Source: Craterilacuibacter sp. RT1T
Lineage (GTDB): Bacteria > Pseudomonadota > Gammaproteobacteria > Burkholderiales > Chromobacteriaceae
Reading direction: 5' to 3'
Assembly (NCBI RefSeq): GCF_023502145.1
Contig: NZ_JAMFLI010000012.1
Span: 1 to 64,000, forward strand
Length of the DNA: 64,000 nucleotides
Positions 17,756 to 26,278 of the stretch are shown one piece after another. The notes beneath the pieces are model-generated. The model did not search any database, had not been told where the DNA came from, and was given only the letters and a program-made list of their open reading frames with translations. The stretch's first letter is position 1; the number at the start of each line of letters is the position of its first letter. A program made the position numbers and the translations under genes.

Positions 17756-20700
17756 CTATGCAAGTACTCGAAACTGCACGACAAAAAGTCGCCCAGCTGC
17801 TGGGAGGGGTCCAAGACGTAGAGGAGGCCGTCGTCCGCGGCGAGCGCCTGCACCAAGGCAAGTGCTTCGCGGTGGCCTATGTGGACCTTGCGGATGATGT
17901 TGTCGGCCGCGCGGAGGGCCTGCGTGAGTTCCAAGAGCGCGTCCTTGGCGAGGACTACTTCAACTTGCCTGGCAACCTTCGATGGAACAACTATATCTAC
18001 ATCGTCGCCGGCCCGAAGTCCATCGAGCAGCCTGACTTCCAGCGCGCGAAGGCAGTGATTGAGGCTGACGAGGACTTCGCCAGAAAGCGGGTCGTGTCTG
18101 AGGACGAGCTTGCCTCAGTGCTTGGGGCAGCTCAATACTTCACTCCCAGTGCGGACTCGCAGGAATTCGACATAGTCGGGGAGTGGGGCAAGCTCCTCGC
18201 TGAAGCGCACATTGATGGCATCCTCGACCGCCCTGCGCGAACGGAGATGGTTGAACGAATCAGTTCCGGTCAATCTGAGCGCGCGCCAGCACAGAAAAAG
18301 TCACCCATCCTGCATGATGATGACAAACATTTACACGAGAAATGGCTGTCGAGCCTGAGGGTTGAAAGCTTTCGCCCCGTGCACGACGGCAAAGCCACCT
18401 TTGACTTCGGCCAAGTAACGCTCATCACCGGACCAAACGGAACCGGGAAAACTTCGCTCCTAGAGGCCATTGAGTTCTTTTACTGCGGCCAAAACCGGCG
18501 CGCACAAACCGACGACACGGCCAAGGTGTACGGAAAACTCTGGGATAGCAACAAAGAACTTCAGGCGACGACCAAACCCGCCCGGCTCCGAGCGAGGTGT
18601 TTGCATTGGTACAACCGCGAGGAGAAAAACTCAGTAGGACTATTGAATGGCTTCGGCAGGTACAACTTCCTAGACACCGATGCCGCATTTCGCGTGGCTG
18701 CCGACCTGAACCCTCAGGAGCTACCAGAGGATCTCAGCCGGCTGATTGTTGGCTCGGATGCGTCGCAAGTTTGGTCTTACGTCGACAAGCTGGCGCCTGA
18801 AGTTCAGACAGCAGCCGAGCGCGCTCTTCTCAAAGTTCAAGACGCGCAGAAAACGTTCAAAGACCTGCAGACAAAACTCAAAGAGTTGCAAGAACGTCCA
18901 TCGGAAGCCAAAGCACTCAGCGAAGCGTTTCGGGCAAGCCTTCCGCTGATTGGTTATCGGGGTATTCTGCCGTCGGCACCGTTCGCTTCAGCGGATGAGG
19001 CGAAACCCATACAAACCGCATATTCCGCATTGCAAGCATTGCTTGCGGCCGGCCCGGGGCTGACGACGCTGGCGTCACTTGGCGCGCGTAGCCGAACCAT
19101 CGATGAGGCGCGCAGGGCAGTTGAGTCGCTTGATACCCAAGCAAAGGCTCTCCATACGCAAATTGCGGAGATAGAGAGTCAGGCAGGTAACTTTGATGCT
19201 TGGGCAAAAAACCTAGTTCGTTGGGCTGAGTACGTTCGAGTCCGATACGCACCTATTCGTGACGAATACCTTCGTTGTCGTAATTTGGTAACTGCCGCCG
19301 GCAGCAGAATCGGCGCGTTAACAAACTTCGAAGTGCTACCAGTGGACCAAGCATACAAATACATCCGCCTGGTAGACGCACTTAATGGTGCGATTCAGGG
19401 CATTCAATCAGCTTCAAGCGAGATCACCTCTCTCGAACAATTGAGTGCTTCGTTTGGGCAAGCAGCTACTGCACGAGCCCGGACCGCTCAAGAGCTAAAA
19501 ACCGCCGTGCTGGCTGCCTTGAAAGGCGGAGCACCTGCGACTACTTGCCCAGTCTGCAAAACAGTTCATGGTGAAGCAGCGCTGGCAGCGCACATTGAGC
19601 GAATCACCGCGGAATTGGCACATCCAGCCGAGTTGACTGAACTATCGGAAAAACTCAGCGCTGCAAGAGAGAGGCATAAGGGATGGCTGGCCTGGAAGGC
19701 GTTTCTGGAGCAACTACAGCAGATTGCCCTTCAATTGTCGCTGCCGCTCACTCAAACTTGCAATGAAATTGTGGAGGCTTTCTCTCAAGCTCGCCGCGAC
19801 TTCGAAGAAGCAAAGGCGAACATGCAATCCGCATCCGAAGCGTTGAACAGACTGCATCAAGCCGGAATGTCGGACAACGAGCAGAATGCCTTACTCTCAT
19901 CAGCAACTACTGTCCCAACGTTGACCCAGAATCCATACGATGTCGCTGCTGTAGAAGCTCAAAGCAACACGTATCTGAGCTCGGCAGCGCAGACACGTGA
20001 ACAAATCCCCTCACTTCGTGTGCAAAGCGAGCTGCTGTTGGAACGTATTTCTCAGCATATGACACCACTATTTGATGGCCGCTGGCGCACCCAAACATCG
20101 ATGTCAGCAGGTTTGGTGGCATTTTCCCAGCTGCAGCAAGAGACGCTTGCACTTGAAAGACAGCGCGATGAACTGCTTCATTACTTTGACGTCGGTAACG
20201 AGACAAAACTATCGGATGTCGAAGCAACATTCGCTGGCACACTTAGAGCGCTGACCAAGGCAGTTGAGGCCACGACCCGCGAGCAAACAGCGTCGGCAGA
20301 TATCTCTCGACTTCAGAGTGGCATTAAAAACCAGGAGGAACTTACTCGCAAGTATCAGATGCGGAGTTTAAATCTCCAGGCGGCCTCGACGACGTTGAGC
20401 AAGTTGAGCTCCGAGCTCTCTCTGGAAAGTGCAACAGCCAAGTCTCTGAAGGCCATCGGGCAAGAAATAAACGAAGCATTTGTTCGAATTCACTCGCCAA
20501 GTGAGTATGAGTACGTAGGCAGCAACGGTGTACTACTCCGATCTAAGGAAGACCAAGAGGATTGGTCGCTCGATAAGGTAAGTACTGGCCAGCGCGCTGC
20601 GTTTGCACTTTCAGTATTTCTGGCAGTGAATCGGACGGCAGCAAAAGCTCCGCCAGTCATTTTGATTGACGACCCAGTGGCTCATGTCGACGACCTAAAC

Positions 20701-20862
20701 GCACTTTCGTTCCTTGATTACCTGCGTGACCTCGCCGTGATGTCGAAGAAACAAGTGTTTTTCGCGACGGCGGATGCAAGAGTTGCCTCGCTGTTTACCC
20801 GCAAGTTCGGTTTCCTCGGCGACGACTTCAAGCGAATTGACTTGGTACGTGGCGTGCATTAG
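17752..20862 (+). CDS. Rad50/SMC-like ABC ATPase with extra N-terminal domain, partner of the nitrilase-like protein
   Basis: A 1036-residue protein. Residues 1-185 form a separate domain (GNLRWNNYIYIVAG near 74-87, then FARKRVVSEDELASVLG near 109-125) that resembles the small middle component of ABC-three-component conflict systems; this would make the gene a fusion. Residues 196 onward are an ABC ATPase: Walker A GPNGTGKT at 227-234, long coiled coils at about 360-460 and 640-900, a zinc-hook-like CPVC at 599-602, signature STGQR at 944-948, and Walker B VILIDDP at 969-975. The second Walker B acidic residue is Asp rather than Glu. Such ATPases sense or bind DNA and control a paired effector. 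The ATGA overlap with the upstream nitrilase-like gene supports a common complex. Confidence 0.85.
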   Translation: MTMQVLETARQKVAQLLGGVQDVEEAVVRGERLHQGKCFAVAYVDLADDVVGRAEGLREFQERVLGEDYFNLPGNLRWNNYIYIVAGPKSIEQPDFQRAKAVIEADEDFARKRVVSEDELASVLGAAQYFTPSADSQEFDIVGEWGKLLAEAHIDGILDRPARTEMVERISSGQSERAPAQKKSPILHDDDKHLHEKWLSSLRVESFRPVHDGKATFDFGQVTLITGPNGTGKTSLLEAIEFFYCGQNRRAQTDDTAKVYGKLWDSNKELQATTKPARLRARCLHWYNREEKNSVGLLNGFGRYNFLDTDAAFRVAADLNPQELPEDLSRLIVGSDASQVWSYVDKLAPEVQTAAERALLKVQDAQKTFKDLQTKLKELQERPSEAKALSEAFRASLPLIGYRGILPSAPFASADEAKPIQTAYSALQALLAAGPGLTTLASLGARSRTIDEARRAVESLDTQAKALHTQIAEIESQAGNFDAWAKNLVRWAEYVRVRYAPIRDEYLRCRNLVTAAGSRIGALTNFEVLPVDQAYKYIRLVDALNGAIQGIQSASSEITSLEQLSASFGQAATARARTAQELKTAVLAALKGGAPATTCPVCKTVHGEAALAAHIERITAELAHPAELTELSEKLSAARERHKGWLAWKAFLEQLQQIALQLSLPLTQTCNEIVEAFSQARRDFEEAKANMQSASEALNRLHQAGMSDNEQNALLSSATTVPTLTQNPYDVAAVEAQSNTYLSSAAQTREQIPSLRVQSELLLERISQHMTPLFDGRWRTQTSMSAGLVAFSQLQQETLALERQRDELLHYFDVGNETKLSDVEATFAGTLRALTKAVEATTREQTASADISRLQSGIKNQEELTRKYQMRSLNLQAASTTLSKLSSELSLESATAKSLKAIGQEINEAFVRIHSPSEYEYVGSNGVLLRSKEDQEDWSLDKVSTGQRAAFALSVFLAVNRTAAKAPPVILIDDPVAHVDDLNALSFLDYLRDLAVMSKKQVFFATADARVASLFTRKFGFLGDDFKRIDLVRGVH

Positions 20863-21251
20863 TTTCTATTGTTGGAAGATACGCGAGATAAGGTCGAGCG
20901 CTAGCGCGCAGGATTGCAATAAATTCAGGCCACACAGCTCACTGTGACGACCGGACTCCCCGCGAGTTCCGACTCACCTACCTTGAAGCCCTGAATCTCT
21001 AAGTCAGACCGCTCGGTTAGTCGAAATGAGGTCCGAGATGGACTTCTCTCGACTTTTGATTGGTAAGGCCTCAAGAGAGCAAATCAATGCGCATACTATT
21101 CATGGTGGACTCCTCATTTCTGTTGACTGGTTTGTTGACACTTACAGTCTGGGACATTGATGTCCGTATCAGGAGGGAGGAGTCCATCCCATTGATTAAG
21201 TTTCCGATAACTGTTTCATAAGCCTACTCAGAGTTTATTATCTTCAAATTT
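20863..21251. other. 389-bp non-coding gap in the transposon cargo
   Basis: No gene is supported. It holds a 10-bp inverted repeat, TGGACTCCTC at 21106-21115 and GAGGAGTCCA at 21177-21186. The segment around 21174-21190 (GGAGGAGTCCATCCCATT) resembles one at 15900-15917 (GGAGGCGTCCATTCCATT), suggesting a shared remnant of mobile DNA. Confidence 0.4.
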
Positions 21252-21887
21252 TCACTCCTGAATGGTTGATTTAATAAAATCACGGAAATTCACATTCCAA
21301 TGCCCATTCTGGATAGACTTTGAATTACTCAAGTAACTTTTATGCCGAAGAAGATGGTCTCGCATTACAGCCTGCCAATCCGGTTCGTTACCAATCACCA
21401 GAAAAATTTGCTCAAATGCAAAAAGCATATTTGCAACAAAGTACTTGTACTTTAGATTCTCATTCTTGGCTGCAGAAATTTCTTCTTTAGCAATATTCGA
21501 ATCTTCATCAATTGAATTACACATTAAATTCTCCGTTGGATTGGAAAATTTTGGATTATCAAATGCCAACTGCAGGAATAATGAGTAATTTTGATATGCT
21601 TGAGATCTTCTATTTTCTTTCTTGTTATTTTTGTACTGGAAGTATGTATAAACTACAGCAACAAAAGCAACAGCAAAACTACCTAGCGACCCAATGGCAG
21701 ATATAATGTCAACCCATGTTTTATCGTCTACCTCATTTCTATCTTTATCTTTAGTGATAGAAATGGTTACATTGTTGTTATTAGGGGAGGATAGGCTCAC
21801 AGATGGGGCATTGCTTTGCCCCCCATCTGCATGGGCAGCCACATTAAAAATCATAAAAACTGATATTATAAATAATAATTTTCTCAC
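21252..21887 (-). CDS. Membrane protein of unknown function, AT-rich
   Basis: A 211-residue protein from a GTG with GGAAA upstream. Residues 1-21 look like a signal peptide or first helix (LLFIISVFMIFNVAAHA); a second helix lies at about 62-84 (IISAIGSLGSFAVAFVAVVYTYF). The rest is a cytoplasmic-looking helical region with many Asn, Lys and Glu. No enzyme motif is recognised. Base composition is far lower in GC than the chromosome and lower than the neighbouring cargo, indicating a distant origin. It has its own strand relative to the upstream ATPase and is followed by nothing in the same direction. It could be a solitary defence or toxin-type membrane protein; that is only a guess. Confidence 0.6.
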   Translation of the reverse strand: MRKLLFIISVFMIFNVAAHADGGQSNAPSVSLSSPNNNNVTISITKDKDRNEVDDKTWVDIISAIGSLGSFAVAFVAVVYTYFQYKNNKKENRRSQAYQNYSLFLQLAFDNPKFSNPTENLMCNSIDEDSNIAKEEISAAKNENLKYKYFVANMLFAFEQIFLVIGNEPDWQAVMRDHLLRHKSYLSNSKSIQNGHWNVNFRDFIKSTIQE

Positions 21888-22112
21888 AATTTATTTTCCA
21901 ACTTGCAGTACATTGTATTAACAGACAAACCATTTGTTTGAAATTTTAACAGGCATTTAAAAAGTAGGGATCGGCTTGAGAGTAAAATTTACTGCAAAGC
22001 TTCATTAAATACACCCCAAATATATCTTCCTGTTAATTTTTATCTTTTTTACATGACCTACCTCGCTAGGGTGGGCATGCCAAAGGTTTCCATAGGTAAA
22101 TCCAGAAAAATC
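21888..22112. other. AT-rich non-coding gap
   Basis: About 225 bp between the membrane protein start and the IS3-type end. It should hold the promoter of the membrane protein gene (minus strand), but no clear -35/-10 pair stands out. No ORF is supported. Confidence 0.4.
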
Positions 22113-22280
22113 TGAATCGCCCCCAGCTTCTCTAGACACTCCGTGGCTGTTGGAAATACTTCCTTTCATACTCTACCGGCGAAAACTCATTTGCAAAACC
22201 ATTCCAGCGATTCGGGTTGTAGAGTATACCGATGTAATCGAAGAGGTCACGGCGGGTGACTAAGAAACATGTCACGTGGA
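22113..22280 (-). pseudogene. Remnant of an IS3-family transposase (OrfB C-terminus) with IS end
   Basis: Read on the minus strand, the DNA encodes about 50 residues ending RRDLFDYIGILYNPNRWN then FSPVEYERKYFQ and a stop at 22132-22134. This is the conserved C-terminus of IS3-family OrfB (FDYIE.FYN...SPVEYE..Y). A terminal-repeat-like TGAATCGCCCCCAGC lies just downstream at 22113. The rest of the transposase and the other IS end are missing, so this is a decayed fragment, not a mobile element. Confidence 0.75.
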
Positions 22281-22816
22281 TCGATTTCTTACCTTGAGTT
22301 AACGGTTGAGTAGCACGACTAATGCTTCATCCAAAGCTGTGACCGATTCAACTATTGTGCGTACAGTGGCGCGATCGAACTCATGGTCTCATTGGGAGTC
22401 GTGCACCCCACTGTTGAGATAGCCCCATTCGATAGCACGGTGGACGTACATTGGATTAGCACCCTCTAATTGCTTTAGTGTCTGGTATGGCGAAGAGGAA
22501 GCTACAGCCTTGGAGATATGCTGCAGCCAAGCTCGACAGGGTTATGGGAGAACCTTGAATATCCATGCCAATAACTCATAACAACACCGGCATGAATTCA
22601 AAAACCATAAACACCCCTAGCGAATGTCATTATCATACCCCTAAAGCCAAGTGGCAACAACGTACCGAAAGCTATCGTTTTCCTCGATCAGGGTGCTCGC
22701 TTTCCACTCTCAGCATAAAGCCCGCAAGCAGGCAGATTGCTTACGTCAAACTTCGAGACCTACAGATGGGCTCAACTTTATATCTAACCATTAAATCCTT
22801 GATGGAACGCTCACTC
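22281..22816. other. Non-coding or decayed stretch in cargo
   Basis: No intact gene is supported. On the minus strand, about 22305-22555 reads as two short open pieces split by a TGA: AWLQHISKAVASSSPYQTLK and onward to HRAIEWGYLN, then FDRATVRTIVESVTALDEA to a stop. It looks protein-like but matches nothing I recognise; possibly a degraded gene. A plus-strand ORF from 22565 overlaps the 3' end of the next gene and looks spurious. Confidence 0.35.
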
Positions 22817-24307
22817 TCAGAAATCCAAATCCGTTTGATTTTGATCAGTAACATTAGAAGCGGACACTTTGCTCTCTACGCTTGCATCAATCAGGACAAC
22901 ATCTCTGCGTGCCAGCAATCCAAGATCCTTTAGAATTTCTTGAACTCTGCGGTATTCAGATAAGGAAAAATGCAAGATTGCCTTGATCGACTTGGATGTG
23001 TCGTTGGCTGCCTCATACACATCAACTTGGTGCTTAAGATTCTGTTTAAGCTTACTGTTTGACGCGAGTTTGAACTCAACTAATGTTTTATCTGCATTAC
23101 CTTTTGAAACTTTAAAGTCAACGGGGCCACGACCATTATTGACCTCACGATTAACGTCAAAAATTGTAGCATACCACGTCAACCGGTACATTATTTGCAA
23201 ATCAGCCTCGCGCTGAACTGGCTTACCCTTTACATAAAACAGCCTATATCCATCATTATCCTCAATGACTTTCTTGAGGAAGTGAACACGCCGTAAAGAC
23301 TCCTCAAAGCTATCACCAAGATTATAAAATTCGGTACCTTCTAGGTGATTACCAACCAATTGCTGAACTTGATCGATAAATTGTTCCTCTGTGTCCCGCA
23401 CCTTTAGATTACTGACTAGATGAGCCTCATCTGCCGATTCTTCCTTCATGCGAATGTAATAATCCAACACTTCAGGAAACTGCTCAACTGTTGCCGAGGC
23501 CGCTTCACGAATCTCTTGCCCCTTTGGCTTTTCTGATAGTCGTTTCAGAAAATGCTCCTGAACCTGTGCACGAAGTTGCTCATCAGGAACTGCTGGGTAA
23601 ATATCAGTAAAGGTATCGAGCAGGTCCGTTCTATTGATCCAAGATTCATCCTTGGTCAGCATGTTCTTTGGCGTCAGTAGAATATAGTCGCCCTGATGCG
23701 CTGGCAGCTCAAAGCGCGCGTCGTGCCATCTACGTGTTTCATAATCGAAACTGACCCGTTTAACCGCAAAGGTCTTACGAAGTACAGGGTCAATGTGCTC
23801 ACGAGCAAACTGCTGTGTGTACTCCAACAGATATCCCTTGATCAGATTGGCCGTAAAATCACTGAGATGATCACGCCCAACCCCATCGGCAAGCAGGCAT
23901 AGCTTCTCAAGGTGACTTCCTCTAGTGATCGTTTCTTGGCCAAAGCTTTTGAATACCCGATGCAGGTTCTTGTTAAGACTTTTCGCGAAGTCTTTACCCA
24001 AACCACTTCCCTTATTTCCAGTCTTACTAAATCCTAGCCAGTTCTGGCTGACTTCTGGAAATAAAAACCAGCTTTCTATTAGACCAACTGCGATGGACTC
24101 ATCCCCAGATACATCCCGTAGAAACCTCACGTAGCGGATGATTTCCTCATGAAGAGCCTGGTACTTATCTTCTTTGCTATCAAAAAGCAAAAAAGGGTCA
24201 ATAAATAGTGGAAGATCATTTATTAGAGATATATTGAAGGCACCATACCGCTCCAAAATATCAGGCGCAACGTTAAAGAAATCAGAAAAATAAATTTTTG
24301 CACACAT
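22817..24307 (-). CDS. Putative PD-(D/E)XK nuclease-like protein, unnamed family
   Basis: A 496-residue protein starting at an ATG with AGGAG 5 nt upstream. The N-terminus (FSDFFNVAPDILERYGAFN then DLPLFIDPFLLF) belongs to a family I have seen only as uncharacterised. The C-terminal part has the strand-Asp, strand-Glu-x-Lys pattern of PD-(D/E)XK nucleases: Asp397 in GRGPVDFKV and Glu411/Lys413 in LVEFKLA, followed by a Lys/Gln-rich helix (KQNLKHQVDVYEA). Lower GC than the chromosome. It is alone in its direction apart from the distant membrane gene. As cargo of a Tn7-like element, a restriction-type or abortive-infection role is plausible but unproved; nuclease activity is inferred from a short motif. 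Confidence 0.65.
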   Translation of the reverse strand: MCAKIYFSDFFNVAPDILERYGAFNISLINDLPLFIDPFLLFDSKEDKYQALHEEIIRYVRFLRDVSGDESIAVGLIESWFLFPEVSQNWLGFSKTGNKGSGLGKDFAKSLNKNLHRVFKSFGQETITRGSHLEKLCLLADGVGRDHLSDFTANLIKGYLLEYTQQFAREHIDPVLRKTFAVKRVSFDYETRRWHDARFELPAHQGDYILLTPKNMLTKDESWINRTDLLDTFTDIYPAVPDEQLRAQVQEHFLKRLSEKPKGQEIREAASATVEQFPEVLDYYIRMKEESADEAHLVSNLKVRDTEEQFIDQVQQLVGNHLEGTEFYNLGDSFEESLRRVHFLKKVIEDNDGYRLFYVKGKPVQREADLQIMYRLTWYATIFDVNREVNNGRGPVDFKVSKGNADKTLVEFKLASNSKLKQNLKHQVDVYEAANDTSKSIKAILHFSLSEYRRVQEILKDLGLLARRDVVLIDASVESKVSASNVTDQNQTDLDF

Positions 24308-24548
24308 CTTGACTCCTAAATCACTATTTTATGTAGGCGTTCAGCACATCAAGGGCATCTTCAAACTGATCTCTACTTTGGAGAACCTTTGGTTCTCTGG
24401 ATGCTCACGAGTTGTTATTAATTGTTATTATTTATACTCTACCCGCGATAGCCAGCTAACGGCACTATGCCACACTTTTGGCCTGCCCCACGATTTGGAC
24501 GGCAAACTACTTAGTACATTTTATTATGAATTTCTGTTCTACTACCCC
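24308..24548. other. Non-coding gap between the PD-(D/E)XK-like gene and the IS
   Basis: Contains the ribosome site of the minus-strand gene next to 24308 and presumably its promoter. The stretch is interrupted by the IS at 24558; before that insertion it was continuous with 25964 onward. No gene is supported. Confidence 0.4.
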
Positions 24549-24557
24549 CCCTCGAAC
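24549..24557. repeat. 9-bp target duplication of the IS, left copy (CCCTCGAAC)
   Basis: Identical to 25955-25963. A 9-bp duplication is typical of the IS50 group of the IS4 family. Confidence 0.88.
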
Positions 24558-25954
24558 CATCCCATTACCCACAAGTCCCGCACCAGCCGTTACCATCATG
24601 CCCTGACGAATGAAGGATGATGTGGTGACGTGGGCGGAGACGGAGATGTCGGGAATCGATCTGGGCGACCAGCGGTTGAATAGTCGGGTGGTAAAGTTGC
24701 TGGAAAGCCTGAGCGAGCGGCCCAGCGCCAGCATTCCGGACGCCTGTGACGGTTGGGCCGAAACCAAGGCCGCTTATCGGCTGCTGGCCCAAGACAAGAT
24801 CGGCTGGGAAGACATCCTGGAGCCGCACTGGGCGCGGACGCAGGAGCGCATGCGTGCCGAACCGGTGGTTCTCTGCCTGCAGGACACCACCGAACTGGAC
24901 TTCAACGGCCAGACTATCGAAGGGCTTGGCCCGTTGAGCTATGAAGCCCAGCGCGGCATGTATCTGCATGCCACGCTGTCCGTCACCACAGACCGAGTGC
25001 CGCTTGGCGTGCTGGATGCCTGGATGTGGGCGCGAGAGCCCAAGGGCAAAGATGGCCGTCGACCACCCGCCATCAAGGATGGTACACGCTGGATCGAAGG
25101 CTACGAGCGGGTCGCCGAGCAGGCTCAAGCCCTGCCTGAAGTCCGTCTGGTCTATGTAGCTGACCGTGAAGGCGACATGTTGGGGCTGATGCAGCGCGCG
25201 GCTGCATTGGGTCATCCGGCGGACTGGCTGCTGCGCAGCCAGCACAACCGTAAGCTGGCCAAGAAAGGCGAGCGTTTATGGGATCAGGTCGCGCATGTGG
25301 AAGCTTGCGGCGAGATCCTGTTCGATCTGCCGTCCCGTCATGGCCAGAAGGCTCGCCCCGTGCGGCAAAGTGTTCGCATTCAGCGCGTCAAGCTGCCGAT
25401 TAACGGCAAGATGCTGGAAGTGAGCGCCGTTGTGGCAACCGAACTTGAACCGCCCCCGGGCGTAAAAGGCTTGGAATGGCGGTTGCTCACCAATCGGGAT
25501 GTACCTGATCTGGAGGCTGCAGCGACCTTGATCGACTGGTACCGGGCACGCTGGGAGATCGAGATCTTCTTCAATACGCTGAAGAGCGGCTGCCGTGTCG
25601 AATCCTTGCAACTGGCGAGTATGGAGCGCATTGAGCGCGCGCTGGCGCTGTACCTGGTGGTGTCCTGGCGCATCGGACAGTTGATGAGACTAGGCAGAGC
25701 CTGCCCGGACTGGGATGCCGAACTCCTGCTATCGCGGGAGGAGTGGCAGGCGGCGTGGATCTTGGCGCGCAAGCCGGTTCCGCAGCAAACGCCCACCCTG
25801 CGTGAGGCGGTGCGCATGATTGCCCGACAGGGCGGCTTCCTTGGCCGCAAAGGAGATGGCGAACCCGGCGTCAAAGCGATATGGAACGGGCTGCAGAAAA
25901 TAGCAGCCTGCGTTCTCGGGATGCGGTTCCAGGGGACTTATGGGTAACGGAATG
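24558..25954 (+). mobile_element. IS4-family (IS50-type) insertion sequence, 1397 bp
   Basis: Complete element with imperfect terminal inverted repeats of 22 bp (19 matching): CATCCCATTACCCACAAG at the left end and, read inwards, CATTCCGTTACCCATAAG at the right. It is flanked by the 9-bp duplication CCCTCGAAC and encodes a full-length transposase. Inserted within the Tn7-like element between the PD-(D/E)XK-like gene and tnsA. Perfect duplication and intact ORF suggest a fairly recent insertion. Confidence 0.92.
24610..25947 (+). CDS. IS4-family transposase (Tn5/IS50-like DDE)
   Basis: A 445-residue transposase. The N-terminal DNA-binding domain has WAETEMSGIDLGDQRLNSR. Catalytic residues: Asp92 in LQDTTELDF, Asp185 in YVADREGDM, and Glu318 within the YREK signature Y311-R314-E318-K325. 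The C-terminus is the Tn5-type dimerisation region. The stop lies inside the right terminal repeat. Acts on the surrounding IS; intact. Confidence 0.95.
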   Translation: MKDDVVTWAETEMSGIDLGDQRLNSRVVKLLESLSERPSASIPDACDGWAETKAAYRLLAQDKIGWEDILEPHWARTQERMRAEPVVLCLQDTTELDFNGQTIEGLGPLSYEAQRGMYLHATLSVTTDRVPLGVLDAWMWAREPKGKDGRRPPAIKDGTRWIEGYERVAEQAQALPEVRLVYVADREGDMLGLMQRAAALGHPADWLLRSQHNRKLAKKGERLWDQVAHVEACGEILFDLPSRHGQKARPVRQSVRIQRVKLPINGKMLEVSAVVATELEPPPGVKGLEWRLLTNRDVPDLEAAATLIDWYRARWEIEIFFNTLKSGCRVESLQLASMERIERALALYLVVSWRIGQLMRLGRACPDWDAELLLSREEWQAAWILARKPVPQQTPTLREAVRMIARQGGFLGRKGDGEPGVKAIWNGLQKIAACVLGMRFQGTYG

Positions 25955-25963
25955 CCCTCGAAC
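25955..25963. repeat. 9-bp target duplication of the IS, right copy (CCCTCGAAC)
   Basis: Direct repeat of 24549-24557, directly after the right IS terminus. Confidence 0.88.
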
Positions 25964-26278
25964 GTCTCCTCTACACTCTTACAAATTGCACACGCTATAA
26001 TGTTGGAAACGATACGCATCTGAAAATATGGAAAACAAAGCTGCGGTCAGCCTGCTTGGAGCATTGGCTTAGGAAACACGCGTGGCTACCTTTCGATCAA
26101 CCTGCCAAAGGCATGTTGGGTGTGGCTAGAAGTCAGAGTAATCGGGACTTGAAACCTGCTTGAATCGTCCGGCCGCCCTGCGCGGAACCCAGCTATTTAC
26201 CTAGGTTCGCGCTCCACGGAACGGCTATCCATCCCGACATCACTTTCAAAATCGCCACTTCTCATTTGCTCTATTGCC
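25964..26278. promoter_or_regulatory. Upstream region of the tns operon
   Basis: A 315-bp stretch with no gene. It contains a consensus -10 box TATAAT at 25996-26001 in the direction of tnsA, although no good -35 hexamer stands at the right distance, and the start codon is about 275 bp away. No TnsB-type repeat is seen here, unlike in Tn7, whose tnsA promoter lies inside a transposon end. The tns operon may therefore not be controlled by TnsB binding in the Tn7 manner. Confidence 0.4.

Noticed and set aside
22565-22933. Plus-strand ORF of 122 codons
   Set aside because: It overlaps the 3' end of the PD-(D/E)XK-like gene on the other strand, has no clear ribosome site and no recognisable motif.
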